Source: Rubripirellula lacrimiformis (GTDB lineage Bacteria; Planctomycetota; Planctomycetia; Pirellulales; Pirellulaceae). Taken from it: a stretch of 64,000 nucleotides of DNA. A program made the translations under genes and the position numbers. The notes under the pieces are model-generated. The model saw only the letters and a program-made list of their open reading frames with translations. It was not told the origin of the DNA and did not search any database. Where the stretch lies: the NCBI RefSeq assembly GCF_007741535.1, contig NZ_CP036525.1:4154001-4218000 (forward strand), given 5' to 3'. Shown in pieces: positions 47,093 to 55,470 of this stretch. Positions within the stretch are counted from its first letter, which is position 1. Each line of letters starts with the position of its first letter.

Positions 47093-48228
47093 CCCCTCTC
47101 CCCCGGTTTGAACGCGAGTTCCACTCGCATTCAAACTGGGGGAGAGGGGTCGGGGGTGAGGGGGCCAAGCAACACAGCCAAGCATCGGCGTCACAGCGCA
47201 CCATCCCCGGCGCACCAAACCACGCGATTACAGCCGGCATCCAGGCCCCCCTCACCCCAACCCTCTCCCCCCGCCCCCATCCAAGCTCCACTTGGATGGG
47301 ATCGGGGGGAGAGGGGGCAAAAGAAGCCAAGGTTGCAAGCGCGCACAGCACGATCGGACGCAGGGCGTCGAAGCACCACATGCCGTGGCCCAACACCACA
47401 AAGCCGCCCCGCCTACCGAGTCCCCCACCCCTCTCCCTCCCACGTCGTGCCTCCCCTCTCCCCCGGTTTGAACGCGAGTTCTACTCGCATTCAAACCGGG
47501 GGAGAGGGGTCGGGGGTGAGGGGGCCAAGCAACACAGCCAAGCATCGGCGTCACTGCGCACCATCCCCGGCGCACCAAATTACGCGCTCACAGCCGGCAT
47601 CCAGGCCCCCCTCACCCCAACCCTCTCCCCCCGATCCCATCCAAGCTCCACTTGGATGGGATCGGGGGGAGAGGGGGCAAATGGAGCCCAGGCTGCAAGC
47701 GCGCAAAGCAAGAGCGGACGCAGGGCGTCGAAGCACCACATGCCGCGGCCCAACGCCACAAAGCCGCCCCGCCTACCGAGTCTCCCCCCCTCTCCCTCCC
47801 ACGACGTGCCTCCCCTCTCCCCCCGTTTGAACGCGAGTTCTACTCGCATTCAAACTGGGGGAGAGGGGTCGGGGGTGAGGGGGCCAAGCAACACCGCCAA
47901 GCATCGGCGTCACAGCGCACCACCCCCGGCGCACCAAACCACGCGATTTAAGCCGGCATCCAGGCCCCCCTCACCCCAACCCTCTCCCCCCGATCCCATC
48001 CAAGCTCCACTTGGATGGGATCGGGGGGAGAGGGGGCAAAAGGAGCCCAGGTTGCAAGCGCGCAAAGCACGATCGGACGCAGGGCGTCGAAGCACCACAT
48101 GCCGCGGCCCAACGCCACAAACCCGCCCCGCCTACCGAGTCCCCCACGCCTCTCCCTCCCACGTCCTGCCTCCCCTCTCCCCCGGTTTGAACGCGAGTTC
48201 TACTCGCACTCAAACTGGGGGAGAGGGG
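47093..48228. repeat. Tandem 360-bp repeat with two large hairpins per unit
   Basis: About 3.2 copies of a unit of 359-360 bp. Hairpin A (57 nt) occurs at 47093-47149, 47453-47509, 47812-47868 and 48172-48228: CCCCTCTCCCCC plus GGTTTGAA and GCGAG pair almost perfectly around a TTCTA or TTCCA loop. Hairpin B occurs near 47261-47315, 47621-47675 and 47980-48034: CCCTCTCCCCCC plus GATCCCATCCAAG pairs around CTCCA. Long Pro/Arg- or Gly-rich frames run through the array on both strands but are by-products of the repeat. The array fills the gap between gspF and a convergent gene. Confidence 0.9.
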
Positions 48229-48249
48229 TCGGGGGTGGTGGGGCCCCGC

Positions 48250-50145
48250 CTAAGGAGACTCTTGCTGCGCTTCGGCGGCTTCACGTGCCGACTCGAATTC
48301 TTTCAGCTGACGTTCCAGCGGTGGCGAATGGGGCACTAGCTTGATGGCGCGTTTTTGCATCCGGATCGCGTTGTCGTAGTCACCGATGGCGAAGTAACAG
48401 CGGCCGCAGGTGTCGTACTTGGCGCCGTCGGCATCCAATTCCAACGACTTCAAGCTGTATTCCAGCGCCAATTGCTTGTCGCCTTCGGTGTTGCTGATCA
48501 ACCATGCGTATTGGTTCATCAACTCCGCGACACTCGCTAGGCCCATCTGTCGCTGGCCTTGAACTTGCATTTCAGCCGTCTGAACCTGCGACGCGGCTCG
48601 TCGTACGGCGGCATCCAATTTGGACTTCACATGCCGCCGCCACTCCTCGTCACCGTCGGTTCGGTACATCGTGATCAGAATGTCGATGTTTGACGGCGAC
48701 AACGTGTATGCCTGAGTCAGTAGCGGGCGAGCCTCGTCCAGATGGCCCGTTTTGATCTTCGCCAACGCGCCGTGATACAGCACTTCGCTGCGGAAATGGT
48801 TGTAGCGGAAAAAGATTCGATTCAACTGCTGCTTGAAATCATCGTCTTTGTCGACGCGTTCAATCAACGGAGTCAAAACAGCAACCACTTCTTCGTGCCT
48901 CTGCAATTCCGCTAACATCGACGCTAGCTGATCGCGAACGACTGCGGACGGTTGACCGCCGATTTCTTCTGCATCGATGACCTTTCGGTACTCACGCTCG
49001 GCCCAAAAGAAGAGGCCGCGTTTCTGCAGACTCATTCCAATCTCGACGTGTGCCTGGGCTGTATCCTCGATCTCCTTAGGCGTCATCGCCTTCTTTTCTT
49101 CTTCCGTTCTTGGCAGCGGCAGGATCGATAACGCCAAGTCCGCCAACTCGCTTGCTCGTTCGTCGTTGCCAGCAACCTTCTCGGCTTCCGCCGCCCCGTA
49201 AAGCAACACCGGATGGGGATCGAACATGGGACGGAACTGGTCTCGCAAATCCAAGACGAATGGATGCAGTTGATGATCGATTGCCCAGGAACAAGCGTCG
49301 GTGATGTTCCGCGTGGCGGGAACGATTAGATCGATGTTCTCGCGAGCCAAACTTAGGGCTACCTCTCGCTGGCCTGCATCGATGGCTCGCATCGCACAGA
49401 TCTGAACCAGTTCCAGGACGGATTCGCGACTGGACACCGTCAAAGATGGCGAGTCCATTTGGTCGCGTTGCTGTTGAATCAGCTGACGCCATCGCTCGGC
49501 TGAATACTCACCCGCCGCCAAATCTTTGGCGTACACGCGTAACCATTCGGACGCTTGCCGTTGGTTGTTGCCCAACCCTTCGTTGATCAGTTCCGCGCTT
49601 CGACTGCGCTCGCTCGGATCGCTGTGCATCTTCTGCTGCATCAACGTCAGCGCCGCCACTCGGCTTAAACGCAGCGAGGTTTCGAACTTGGCCAATCGGA
49701 CCAGCGCGGGTAACCCCTGGCGATCGGGAAACTCCGCCAACATCTCGATGCGACTTGTGCGTTCCGATTCGCTTTGGGCGCCGTATTCGTGAAGAGTATC
49801 GCGAATCACCTGCGGGTCCGAATCCTTGGACCAGCTTACGATCAAACTGCTGACCAGATATCGAGCCGCCATTTCGATTTCGATATCAGGGTGAAACTGG
49901 GCTAGGTTCAGCTTGTCGAAGGCTTCCAGCCCCATGCGTTGCAGTCGTTCCATCGCGAGGCTGCGAGTGGCATAGCTGGCCGCCCCGAGCTGTTCGATCA
50001 ACTGCGTGACCTCGGTATCCCCCTGAAAATCATCCGCCGCTATCGCCACGCAACCACCGGGCGGCTCGCTCGCCGCCTGGACGAACAACATGGCCGCCAA
50101 TGCGATTGGCAGACGACGATCCGTGAACATGCGATCAATTGGCAT
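48250..50145 (-). CDS. Exported TPR/HEAT-like repeat protein
   Basis: This 631-residue protein has a hydrophobic N-terminal segment (LPIALAAMLFVQA), so it is probably exported. The middle is helical repeat sequence (LQRMGLEAFDKLNL, LVRLAKFETSLRLSRVAALTL) suggesting HEAT-like units. The last third has TPR-like units (ALAKIKTGHLDEARPLLTQAYTLSPSN, CGRCYFAIGDYDNAIRMQKRAIKLVP). Its role is unknown; such proteins usually scaffold partners. The stop lies only 22 bp past the last hairpin of the repeat array. A shorter start five codons in (MFTDRR) is possible. Confidence 0.75.
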   Translation of the reverse strand: MPIDRMFTDRRLPIALAAMLFVQAASEPPGGCVAIAADDFQGDTEVTQLIEQLGAASYATRSLAMERLQRMGLEAFDKLNLAQFHPDIEIEMAARYLVSSLIVSWSKDSDPQVIRDTLHEYGAQSESERTSRIEMLAEFPDRQGLPALVRLAKFETSLRLSRVAALTLMQQKMHSDPSERSRSAELINEGLGNNQRQASEWLRVYAKDLAAGEYSAERWRQLIQQQRDQMDSPSLTVSSRESVLELVQICAMRAIDAGQREVALSLARENIDLIVPATRNITDACSWAIDHQLHPFVLDLRDQFRPMFDPHPVLLYGAAEAEKVAGNDERASELADLALSILPLPRTEEEKKAMTPKEIEDTAQAHVEIGMSLQKRGLFFWAEREYRKVIDAEEIGGQPSAVVRDQLASMLAELQRHEEVVAVLTPLIERVDKDDDFKQQLNRIFFRYNHFRSEVLYHGALAKIKTGHLDEARPLLTQAYTLSPSNIDILITMYRTDGDEEWRRHVKSKLDAAVRRAASQVQTAEMQVQGQRQMGLASVAELMNQYAWLISNTEGDKQLALEYSLKSLELDADGAKYDTCGRCYFAIGDYDNAIRMQKRAIKLVPHSPPLERQLKEFESAREAAEAQQESP

Positions 50146-50282
50146 AGCGGGTGGTGACAGAATGAGTAGCGTGCGGAGCTGTTTCTACGCCTTCCAATCT
50201 AACTGCCCCGACAAGTCAGAAGGCAGCCGGAACAGGCATTTCCGATGCCCATTCTGGATTTCTTAGCACGTCGTCGAGACCG

Positions 50283-51305
50283 TCAAACACTGCTGGCCGC
50301 GTAGCTAGCTGCCATTTTCTGGACCGCTTCGGCGACCGCTTCGCGGAAGATCGGTGGCGAAATGACTTCAGCGTCAGCCCCCAGCGACAGCACTTTCGGA
50401 AGCACCTCCCGCGGGTGGGATGCCGGGATCGTCATCATGGTCGATCCATCCTCGTGCGATTCCAATTTCTGTTCCGGGTGCCAAGGGTCCTCACGAACGT
50501 AGGCGGCGGCACGTTGCCCCAAACGAATTTGGACCATCGTTGGATCCTCGCCCGAAAAGATGCCGATGCTCTTGCCCAGATGTTTCGACAGTTCAATGCT
50601 GGGGTCGGGCTTGAAGTATTCGTCCAATGCGGTGGCATGCCGAAACCGGTCCAGTTTCCAGTTGCGAAGCCGTTCGCTCGGCTCCGTCACTTCGGGCGCC
50701 GCAGCAACCACATAGATACTGCTCTGATAGACCGCCAATCCGTACGGTTCGATCCGCCGCGTGGACGCCGGTTTTCCGACCGATTCGTATTCGACCTCGA
50801 CCACGCGATGCTCGACGATCGCTCGGTTGATCGTCTTCAACATCCCTTCGTGATTTTCGTAGGACTTGCTCGGTCCGCCGAACACATGCAACGTCTTTCG
50901 GTATCGCGAATAGTGATCGAAGACACCATCGGGAACCGCTTCTTGGACCTTGTTCCAGAACGTCTCGATACCGCGCCAGTACTGGGTTCCCACCAATGGG
51001 TACAGCAGTTCGCGTCCGATCGACAACGCAATCATCTCGGACGCCGACAGGCCGACTTCGTGAACCCCCTTGTTGTTCTGCCCCAGCTTGTAGACTTTGC
51101 CACGTTCGACCGTCTCGTTTTGGATGTCGAACCCGGCCGCTTGCAACGCCTCGACGTCACGCCGCACCGTCCGTTCGTGCAGATTCGTCAGCCCCAAATC
51201 CAGCACCAAGTCGCCACGCAATTCGTCCAACGTGCGGCCGAAATGCGAGTATTCCAGCAATTGCAGCAGCTTGTGCTGGCGAATCAGTTGTTCGTTGCGT
51301 GCCAT
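50283..51305 (-). CDS. WYL-domain transcriptional regulator
   Basis: This 340-residue protein has an N-terminal DeoR-type winged helix (about 1-70, with LHERTVRRDVEALQAAGFDI as the recognition region). The middle is a WYL domain (about 150-225: VVEVEYESVGKPASTRRIEPYGLAVYQSSIYVVAAAPE); the signature WYL is IYV here, a common relaxed form. The C-terminal WCX extension (about 240-335) includes VQIRLGQRAAAYVREDPWHPEQ. Such proteins are ligand-responsive repressors or activators, often of DNA-damage or defence genes. It stands alone, so no target can be proposed from the window. Confidence 0.9.
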   Translation of the reverse strand: MARNEQLIRQHKLLQLLEYSHFGRTLDELRGDLVLDLGLTNLHERTVRRDVEALQAAGFDIQNETVERGKVYKLGQNNKGVHEVGLSASEMIALSIGRELLYPLVGTQYWRGIETFWNKVQEAVPDGVFDHYSRYRKTLHVFGGPSKSYENHEGMLKTINRAIVEHRVVEVEYESVGKPASTRRIEPYGLAVYQSSIYVVAAAPEVTEPSERLRNWKLDRFRHATALDEYFKPDPSIELSKHLGKSIGIFSGEDPTMVQIRLGQRAAAYVREDPWHPEQKLESHEDGSTMMTIPASHPREVLPKVLSLGADAEVISPPIFREAVAEAVQKMAASYAASSV

Positions 51306-51447
51306 CGATCAGTTCCCCGTCCGTGCAAAAGTCCAGTGACGTCCATTGTCGCCCAGTTTGCCACCACTGGGAAGAACCGTCAAACGCCGCGTCAACGGAT
51401 CGCACGTCAACGCCAAGTGGTTTCCCCCGCAGAATCGCGGGCAACCG

Positions 51448-52254
51448 TTAGACGTCGATCACGACCGTTCCGGCAATGCGGTCATGCAGCATGCGAGCGT
51501 TCTCTGTGAACACGAAACACCCGTCAATGAATGCCAGAAACGGGATGAACTGATTGGCGATCCCGAACACCAGCGATCGCAACAGCCAGCCCTGAATGAA
51601 TCCAGGTAGCTCACGGGTGTCTTGCATCACGATCCGCGTCCCAACCGCCTTCTTGCCGACCGTTTGGCCAGACTTGGTCACCAGCACTGCATTGAGCGCA
51701 AGTACTAACGCGACGGGAAACAGCATCACCACCATGATGACTGCTGTCATTACCGGCGTCGGCTCTTGTTGTCCCATCGCCGCCCCCATCGCTGCGACCA
51801 AGCCCATCCCGATGCCGAACGCGACCATGAACATCAAGCCGTCGACGAACGATCCAAGGAAGCGTTTCCAGACACTGGCGATCGGACCGCCAAAACTTCC
51901 GGACGAACCATGGCCACCGCCACCGGACGGCGCGTAGGGATTGCTGCTGGCCGGTCTGCCCGGTTGCCCGACCGCTCGGACCGGTTGCAAGTCACCGGTG
52001 GTCAATTCGTCGAACATGCCGGGGTCGAAGTCATTCGATACCGCAGCGGGCCGTCGGGGTGGAGCCGCCGATGGATTTGCCTGGCCGGCTGGGCCTGCCG
52101 TGGGACGCCGTGGCGTGGCGGCCACAGGAGCTCCGGTCTTGGCGGGGCCACCAGGAGCTCGCAGCTGTTTCCCGCAAGGGCATTTGACGACTTTCCCGGC
52201 CGCGGCGTCGGGGATGTTCAAAACCTGAGAACAGGCCGGGCACTTGATTTTCAT
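51448..52254 (-). CDS. RDD-family membrane protein with N-terminal zinc knuckle
   Basis: This 268-residue protein starts at 52254 (MKIKCPACSQ); the frame extends upstream to 52350 without recognisable features. The N-terminus has a CPAC...CPCG zinc-ribbon-like motif typical of planctomycete membrane proteins. After a Pro/Ala-rich linker an RDD domain follows with three hydrophobic segments (around FVDGLMFMVAFGIGMGLVA, MTAVIMVVMLFPVALVLAL and LLRSLVFGIANQFIPFLAF). RDD proteins are small transport-related proteins of poorly defined function. Next to the WYL regulator on the same strand, with 142 bp between. Confidence 0.85.
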   Translation of the reverse strand: MKIKCPACSQVLNIPDAAAGKVVKCPCGKQLRAPGGPAKTGAPVAATPRRPTAGPAGQANPSAAPPRRPAAVSNDFDPGMFDELTTGDLQPVRAVGQPGRPASSNPYAPSGGGGHGSSGSFGGPIASVWKRFLGSFVDGLMFMVAFGIGMGLVAAMGAAMGQQEPTPVMTAVIMVVMLFPVALVLALNAVLVTKSGQTVGKKAVGTRIVMQDTRELPGFIQGWLLRSLVFGIANQFIPFLAFIDGCFVFTENARMLHDRIAGTVVIDV

Positions 52255-52608
52255 AGATGCAGTTTGCGACAGAAGCGGTAATTGATCGGTTCGATGTGGT
52301 GCAAGAACGCCCGGCCTGGCACGATCAACCGCCGCACCCCAGCCGGGCAAACCCGGGTCAGCATTCTAGTGGAAGATCACCGCCGCGGGGCGCCGCAGCG
52401 AAAGAGCCACTGCCGAACGCCCCCAAACTCGGCTCTCAGCGAAAACACCAGCCACCGATGCCGCCCGATTTCGTGTCCTTTTCGTTGCAAAGCCCCACTG
52501 CAAATCCGTCCCCCAGACCCAACGCGCACGGGCGGCAAATTTGGCCCCAAAAATCAGCCAATACCATCTTTTCAACGTCCACCGACTCACTATCATTGGC
52601 AGCACAAT
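52255..52608. other. Intergenic region before tRNA-Pro
   Basis: About 350 bp without a convincing gene on either strand. It must contain the promoters for the tRNA and the RDD gene. No repeat or hairpin was seen. Confidence 0.45.
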
Positions 52609-52682
52609 CGGGGCGTGGCTCAGCCTGGTAGAGCGCTGCGTTCGGGACGCAGAGGTCGTGTGTTCAAATCACATCGCCCCGA
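52609..52682 (+). tRNA. tRNA-Pro (anticodon CGG)
   Basis: A 74-nt cloverleaf: acceptor CGGGGCG (52609-52615) pairs with CGCCCCG (52675-52681), discriminator A. The anticodon arm is CTGCG-TTCGGGA-CGCAG, giving anticodon CGG for Pro. The T arm has GTGTG-TTCAAAT-CACAT. CCA is not encoded (ACT follows). An integrase remnant runs into it on the opposite strand, so this tRNA is a likely integration site. Confidence 0.95.
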
Positions 52683-53273
52683 CTGGTCAAAAACCCTGGA
52701 AACCAAGCGTTTTACAGGGTTTTTTCGTCGACTGAGGGGCAATCGCCGACGACGCCCCAGATTGCCCAAAGTGACAGGAATGGACTCCTTTGGACACCGT
52801 CGGCCTGAATCTGGTGCATCCATTGGTGCATCGGCGCTCACCTGCGTCGATCGAAGGTCCCTCATGATCGTGAGAGACTCGACCGCGCTGGCCGTCTCCA
52901 GCAGTCGGGTGTCGGTGTAGGTTTTCATGGTCAATTCGATGTCGCTATGACGCATCGTGGCCTGGGCAACTCGGGGTGCCACTCCGCTGATCGACAGGTG
53001 GGTCCCGAGCGTGTGCCGAAGGGCATGGACGTGAACAATCCCAAGCGTCTTGTGCATCAGCCACCGCACGTGCACGAGTCGAGTCAACACCACCCTGCGT
53101 ACCTCGATCGAATCGTCGCCTTCGCCCGTGGCCAGTCCGATCGTTTCAAATCCTTCGAACGATACCAATCGAGTGAACGATCGAGTGATCGTTTGATCGA
53201 CCATGTCGACCGAAACCTTCTGGCTTGTGCTGGCCGAACGAACAGCATCGTTCTGATTTTTGGCAGCATCCAA
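52620..53273 (-). pseudogene. Tyrosine recombinase (integrase) remnant overlapping tRNA-Pro
   Basis: Only the C-terminal catalytic part is recognisable, at about 52863-53063: HALRH with the HxxR motif (H83, R86), QATMRHSD with H109, and TYTD with Y119. The N-terminal core-binding domain and the first catalytic arginine are missing; upstream residues (MDAAKNQNDAVRSASTS) do not look like an integrase. Downstream the frame runs on the antisense strand of tRNA-Pro, giving a tail such as RCDLNTRPLRPERSALPG, the familiar artefact of integrases that abut tRNA genes. It is probably a decayed remnant of an integrated element. Confidence 0.75.
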
Positions 53274-53979
53274 ACGGCGGATGAGTTAGCTACAACTCGG
53301 ATCGATCGATTTCGAACAATGGTGGAAAATGATGTCGATCTTTCTAGCCTGCGTTTCATGTCTCGTGTTTGTGCCGATATGCCAACGTAGCATGCATGAT
53401 CCGCAATGGTTTCAATCCAGTTCCGACGTAGATAAGACCGAGGCGGAAGATGATGGAGACACCTGCTTTCTTCTTCACTCGAGTCCAATGTTTCCTGTTC
53501 TCCCTGAATCGATGAAGGATATTGCTAGGCCCGGAAGAGCGACGAAATCCGAAGAACAGAAACGTATCGATGAAATGCACAACGAGAGGACTGAACACTC
53601 TAAGAGAATCAAGTCGCAGGAAGAGAAACGAAGGGCACCGGAAAGAAATCAGAGATTTCACATTGCTTGTTTCCCGGGGTTCGCCGTGCAATCGGGAGTC
53701 ACGCAAAACCTGGCACGCTCTTTTCAACAACCCGAAATGCAACACCGTTAACATCCGCGGCGGCTTGGGGGCACCGCGGCAATGAAGAGGAAGGTTGAGC
53801 GGTACGGTGCCCTTGCACTTTGCTTGAAGGCGGACGTTTGCGTTCGTGTTCCGGGGGGGGATTTGCTCGCGTTGTGGCTGTGTGCGTGCTACGATCGGGG
53901 GGCAGTGCTGCTTGTTGCTGGCGCCGATCGAAGTTGGCGTTTTTCCACCCGATACGATCCATTGAACAAAGTTCGTTGC
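53274..53979. other. Non-coding region between integrase remnant and deacetylase
   Basis: About 700 bp. Opposed frames at 53329-53751 (+) and 53356-53754 (-) show no domain, signal or codon pattern. A purine-rich stretch occurs at about 53535-53660. This may be leftover sequence from the integrated element or a decayed gene. Confidence 0.45.
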
Positions 53980-54819
53980 ATGCTTCTGAAGACAAAGTCA
54001 AACTGGCTAGTACTTTTGGCCTCCTTGATCGCACTTCCATCGGTGGCCACCGCACAGGACGGGTATTGGCCAGAAGGCAAAAGCTATTGTGTTTCACTGA
54101 CCTATGACGATGGCCTGCCAAGTCAGATTGTTCATGCCTTGCCGCAGTTGAAGGCCGCGGGTCTGAAGGGCACCTTCTTCTGTCCGGGCGATGCCGACTA
54201 TCGTTGGTCACAAGACGACGTAGATCGGATTCGTGAGGAAGGGCACGAGTTGGCTGGGCACACGGTCAATCACCCCTGCGCTCGCAAAAATGATTGGGTC
54301 AAGCCAGGCAATGCGTTGGAGGACTACGATGATGAACGCATGGCGAAAGAACTCGATCAGAATCTGGCCAACCTGATCAAAAATGGAGTCAAACGGGAGA
54401 TTGCCACGTTCGCCTATCCGTGCGGCAGCACGTACATCGGCGAAGACAAACATAGCTATATCCCCTTGGTCAAAGAGCGGTTCTTTGCCGCCCGTGGCAC
54501 GAAGGTTGGCTTTGAAGTGCCAAGCAACGGCGAAACCAATCTATTTGATGTGAAGACATTTGCGGGCAACCAACGCGACGTGGCCTATCAACTGAATCAA
54601 GTAACCGCCACACGAGACAACAACGGCTGGCTCGTTTTTATGTTTCATGGTGTTGGCGGCGATCACATTGCAATCAGTGCAGACGGGCACAAAGAGATCC
54701 TTCGGTTCCTGCAAGAAGACGACTCGGTCTGGGTTGCAACGTTTCAAGAGGCGGCCGCTTGGGTAAAGTCCAAACAAGAAGGGAAACCTGCGTCGGCCTC
54801 GGCTAGCCAAGCGGAATAG
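53980..54819 (+). CDS. Secreted polysaccharide deacetylase
   Basis: The ATG at 53980 gives a signal peptide (MLLKTKSNWLVLLASLIAL, cleaved near ATAQDG), while the longer frame to 53782 only adds unlikely sequence. The 279-residue enzyme is NodB-like: motif 1 is SLTYDDG (D43-D44, with Y replacing the usual F), and motif 2 is AGHTVNHP (H94, H98). Later parts include FAYPCGSTYIGE and FMFHGVGGDH. It probably removes N- or O-acetyl groups from an extracellular polysaccharide. It sits next to the tRNA/integrase region but has no sign of being mobile. Confidence 0.9.
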   Translation: MLLKTKSNWLVLLASLIALPSVATAQDGYWPEGKSYCVSLTYDDGLPSQIVHALPQLKAAGLKGTFFCPGDADYRWSQDDVDRIREEGHELAGHTVNHPCARKNDWVKPGNALEDYDDERMAKELDQNLANLIKNGVKREIATFAYPCGSTYIGEDKHSYIPLVKERFFAARGTKVGFEVPSNGETNLFDVKTFAGNQRDVAYQLNQVTATRDNNGWLVFMFHGVGGDHIAISADGHKEILRFLQEDDSVWVATFQEAAAWVKSKQEGKPASASASQAE

Positions 54820-54880
54820 GTTTTCACGGGGTGAGCGTTCGGGGTCTCCGGGTGAAGGGTCGATGATCATCATCTGGTCA

Positions 54881-55165
54881 TCAACTGAGCGAAGGACTTG
54901 CCCGTATCCGTTGCTGCGGCAACGCCGTGCCACCAAGGCAAAGGTCTGTGAGTCTTGAAAACGAACAGATCACAGGAAGCGACGCATCCGTGATCTGCGA
55001 TCGCGATGCCACCAAGTATTCGAGGTCTGCCCAGTCTGCGAGCCGAAGCATATGTTCATCACCAAGCATGGAACCTTGGGCATCAATCCCATACGGATCG
55101 TTGATTCGCGCACCGGAGCCCGCGATCGCATCAGCCAAACGTTGCAGACGTTGTTTTTCGTCCAT
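54881..55165 (-). CDS. Small leucine-rich-repeat-like protein or fragment
   Basis: A 94-residue frame has an LRR-like core (LADWADLEYLVASRSQITDASL, then SFSRLTDLCLGGTALPQQRI) similar to planctomycete LRR proteins. It has no signal peptide and only about two repeat units, so it may be a fragment of a lost larger gene. No ribosome site was evident. From 55166 to 55470 I see no gene or repeat. Confidence 0.4.
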   Translation of the reverse strand: MDEKQRLQRLADAIAGSGARINDPYGIDAQGSMLGDEHMLRLADWADLEYLVASRSQITDASLPVICSFSRLTDLCLGGTALPQQRIRASPSLS

Positions 55166-55470
55166 TACGCAACCGAGCCAAAAACATCTTCCAGATCATG
55201 TGCACACTCCATTCATGGGAAAGATAACCAACCTCTGCGAGCACGCGTCAGCAACTGCGAATCGAGTTTGGCTGAAACGGCAACTCTCGTTCTGTCGTGG
55301 TGGGCAAGGACGCAATGTGAGACCCATGCCGTCTTTGGTCGGCGGATCAATGCCGCGTTGATCGACAAGCCACTGGCCATTCAGCTTATCAAAGTGGCGA
55401 CGCGATCGCTCGACTAATCATGCAGTGGAGGATCGCGATTTCGATCGGGGCCGCCTTAGCCGAGGTTGCC

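Noticed and set aside
46469-48339. Long Pro/Arg/Ser-rich frames across the end of gspF and the 360-bp repeats.
   Set aside because: They arise from C-rich hairpin repeats without stops; the part inside gspF is an out-of-frame reading of a well-supported gene.
50415-51509. 364-residue forward frame opposite the WYL regulator.
   Set aside because: Low-complexity Arg/Gln/His-rich product; the reverse frame has clear HTH and WYL domains.
53329-53754. Opposed frames of about 135 residues on both strands.
   Set aside because: Neither has domains, a clean start or a supporting context; region treated as non-coding.
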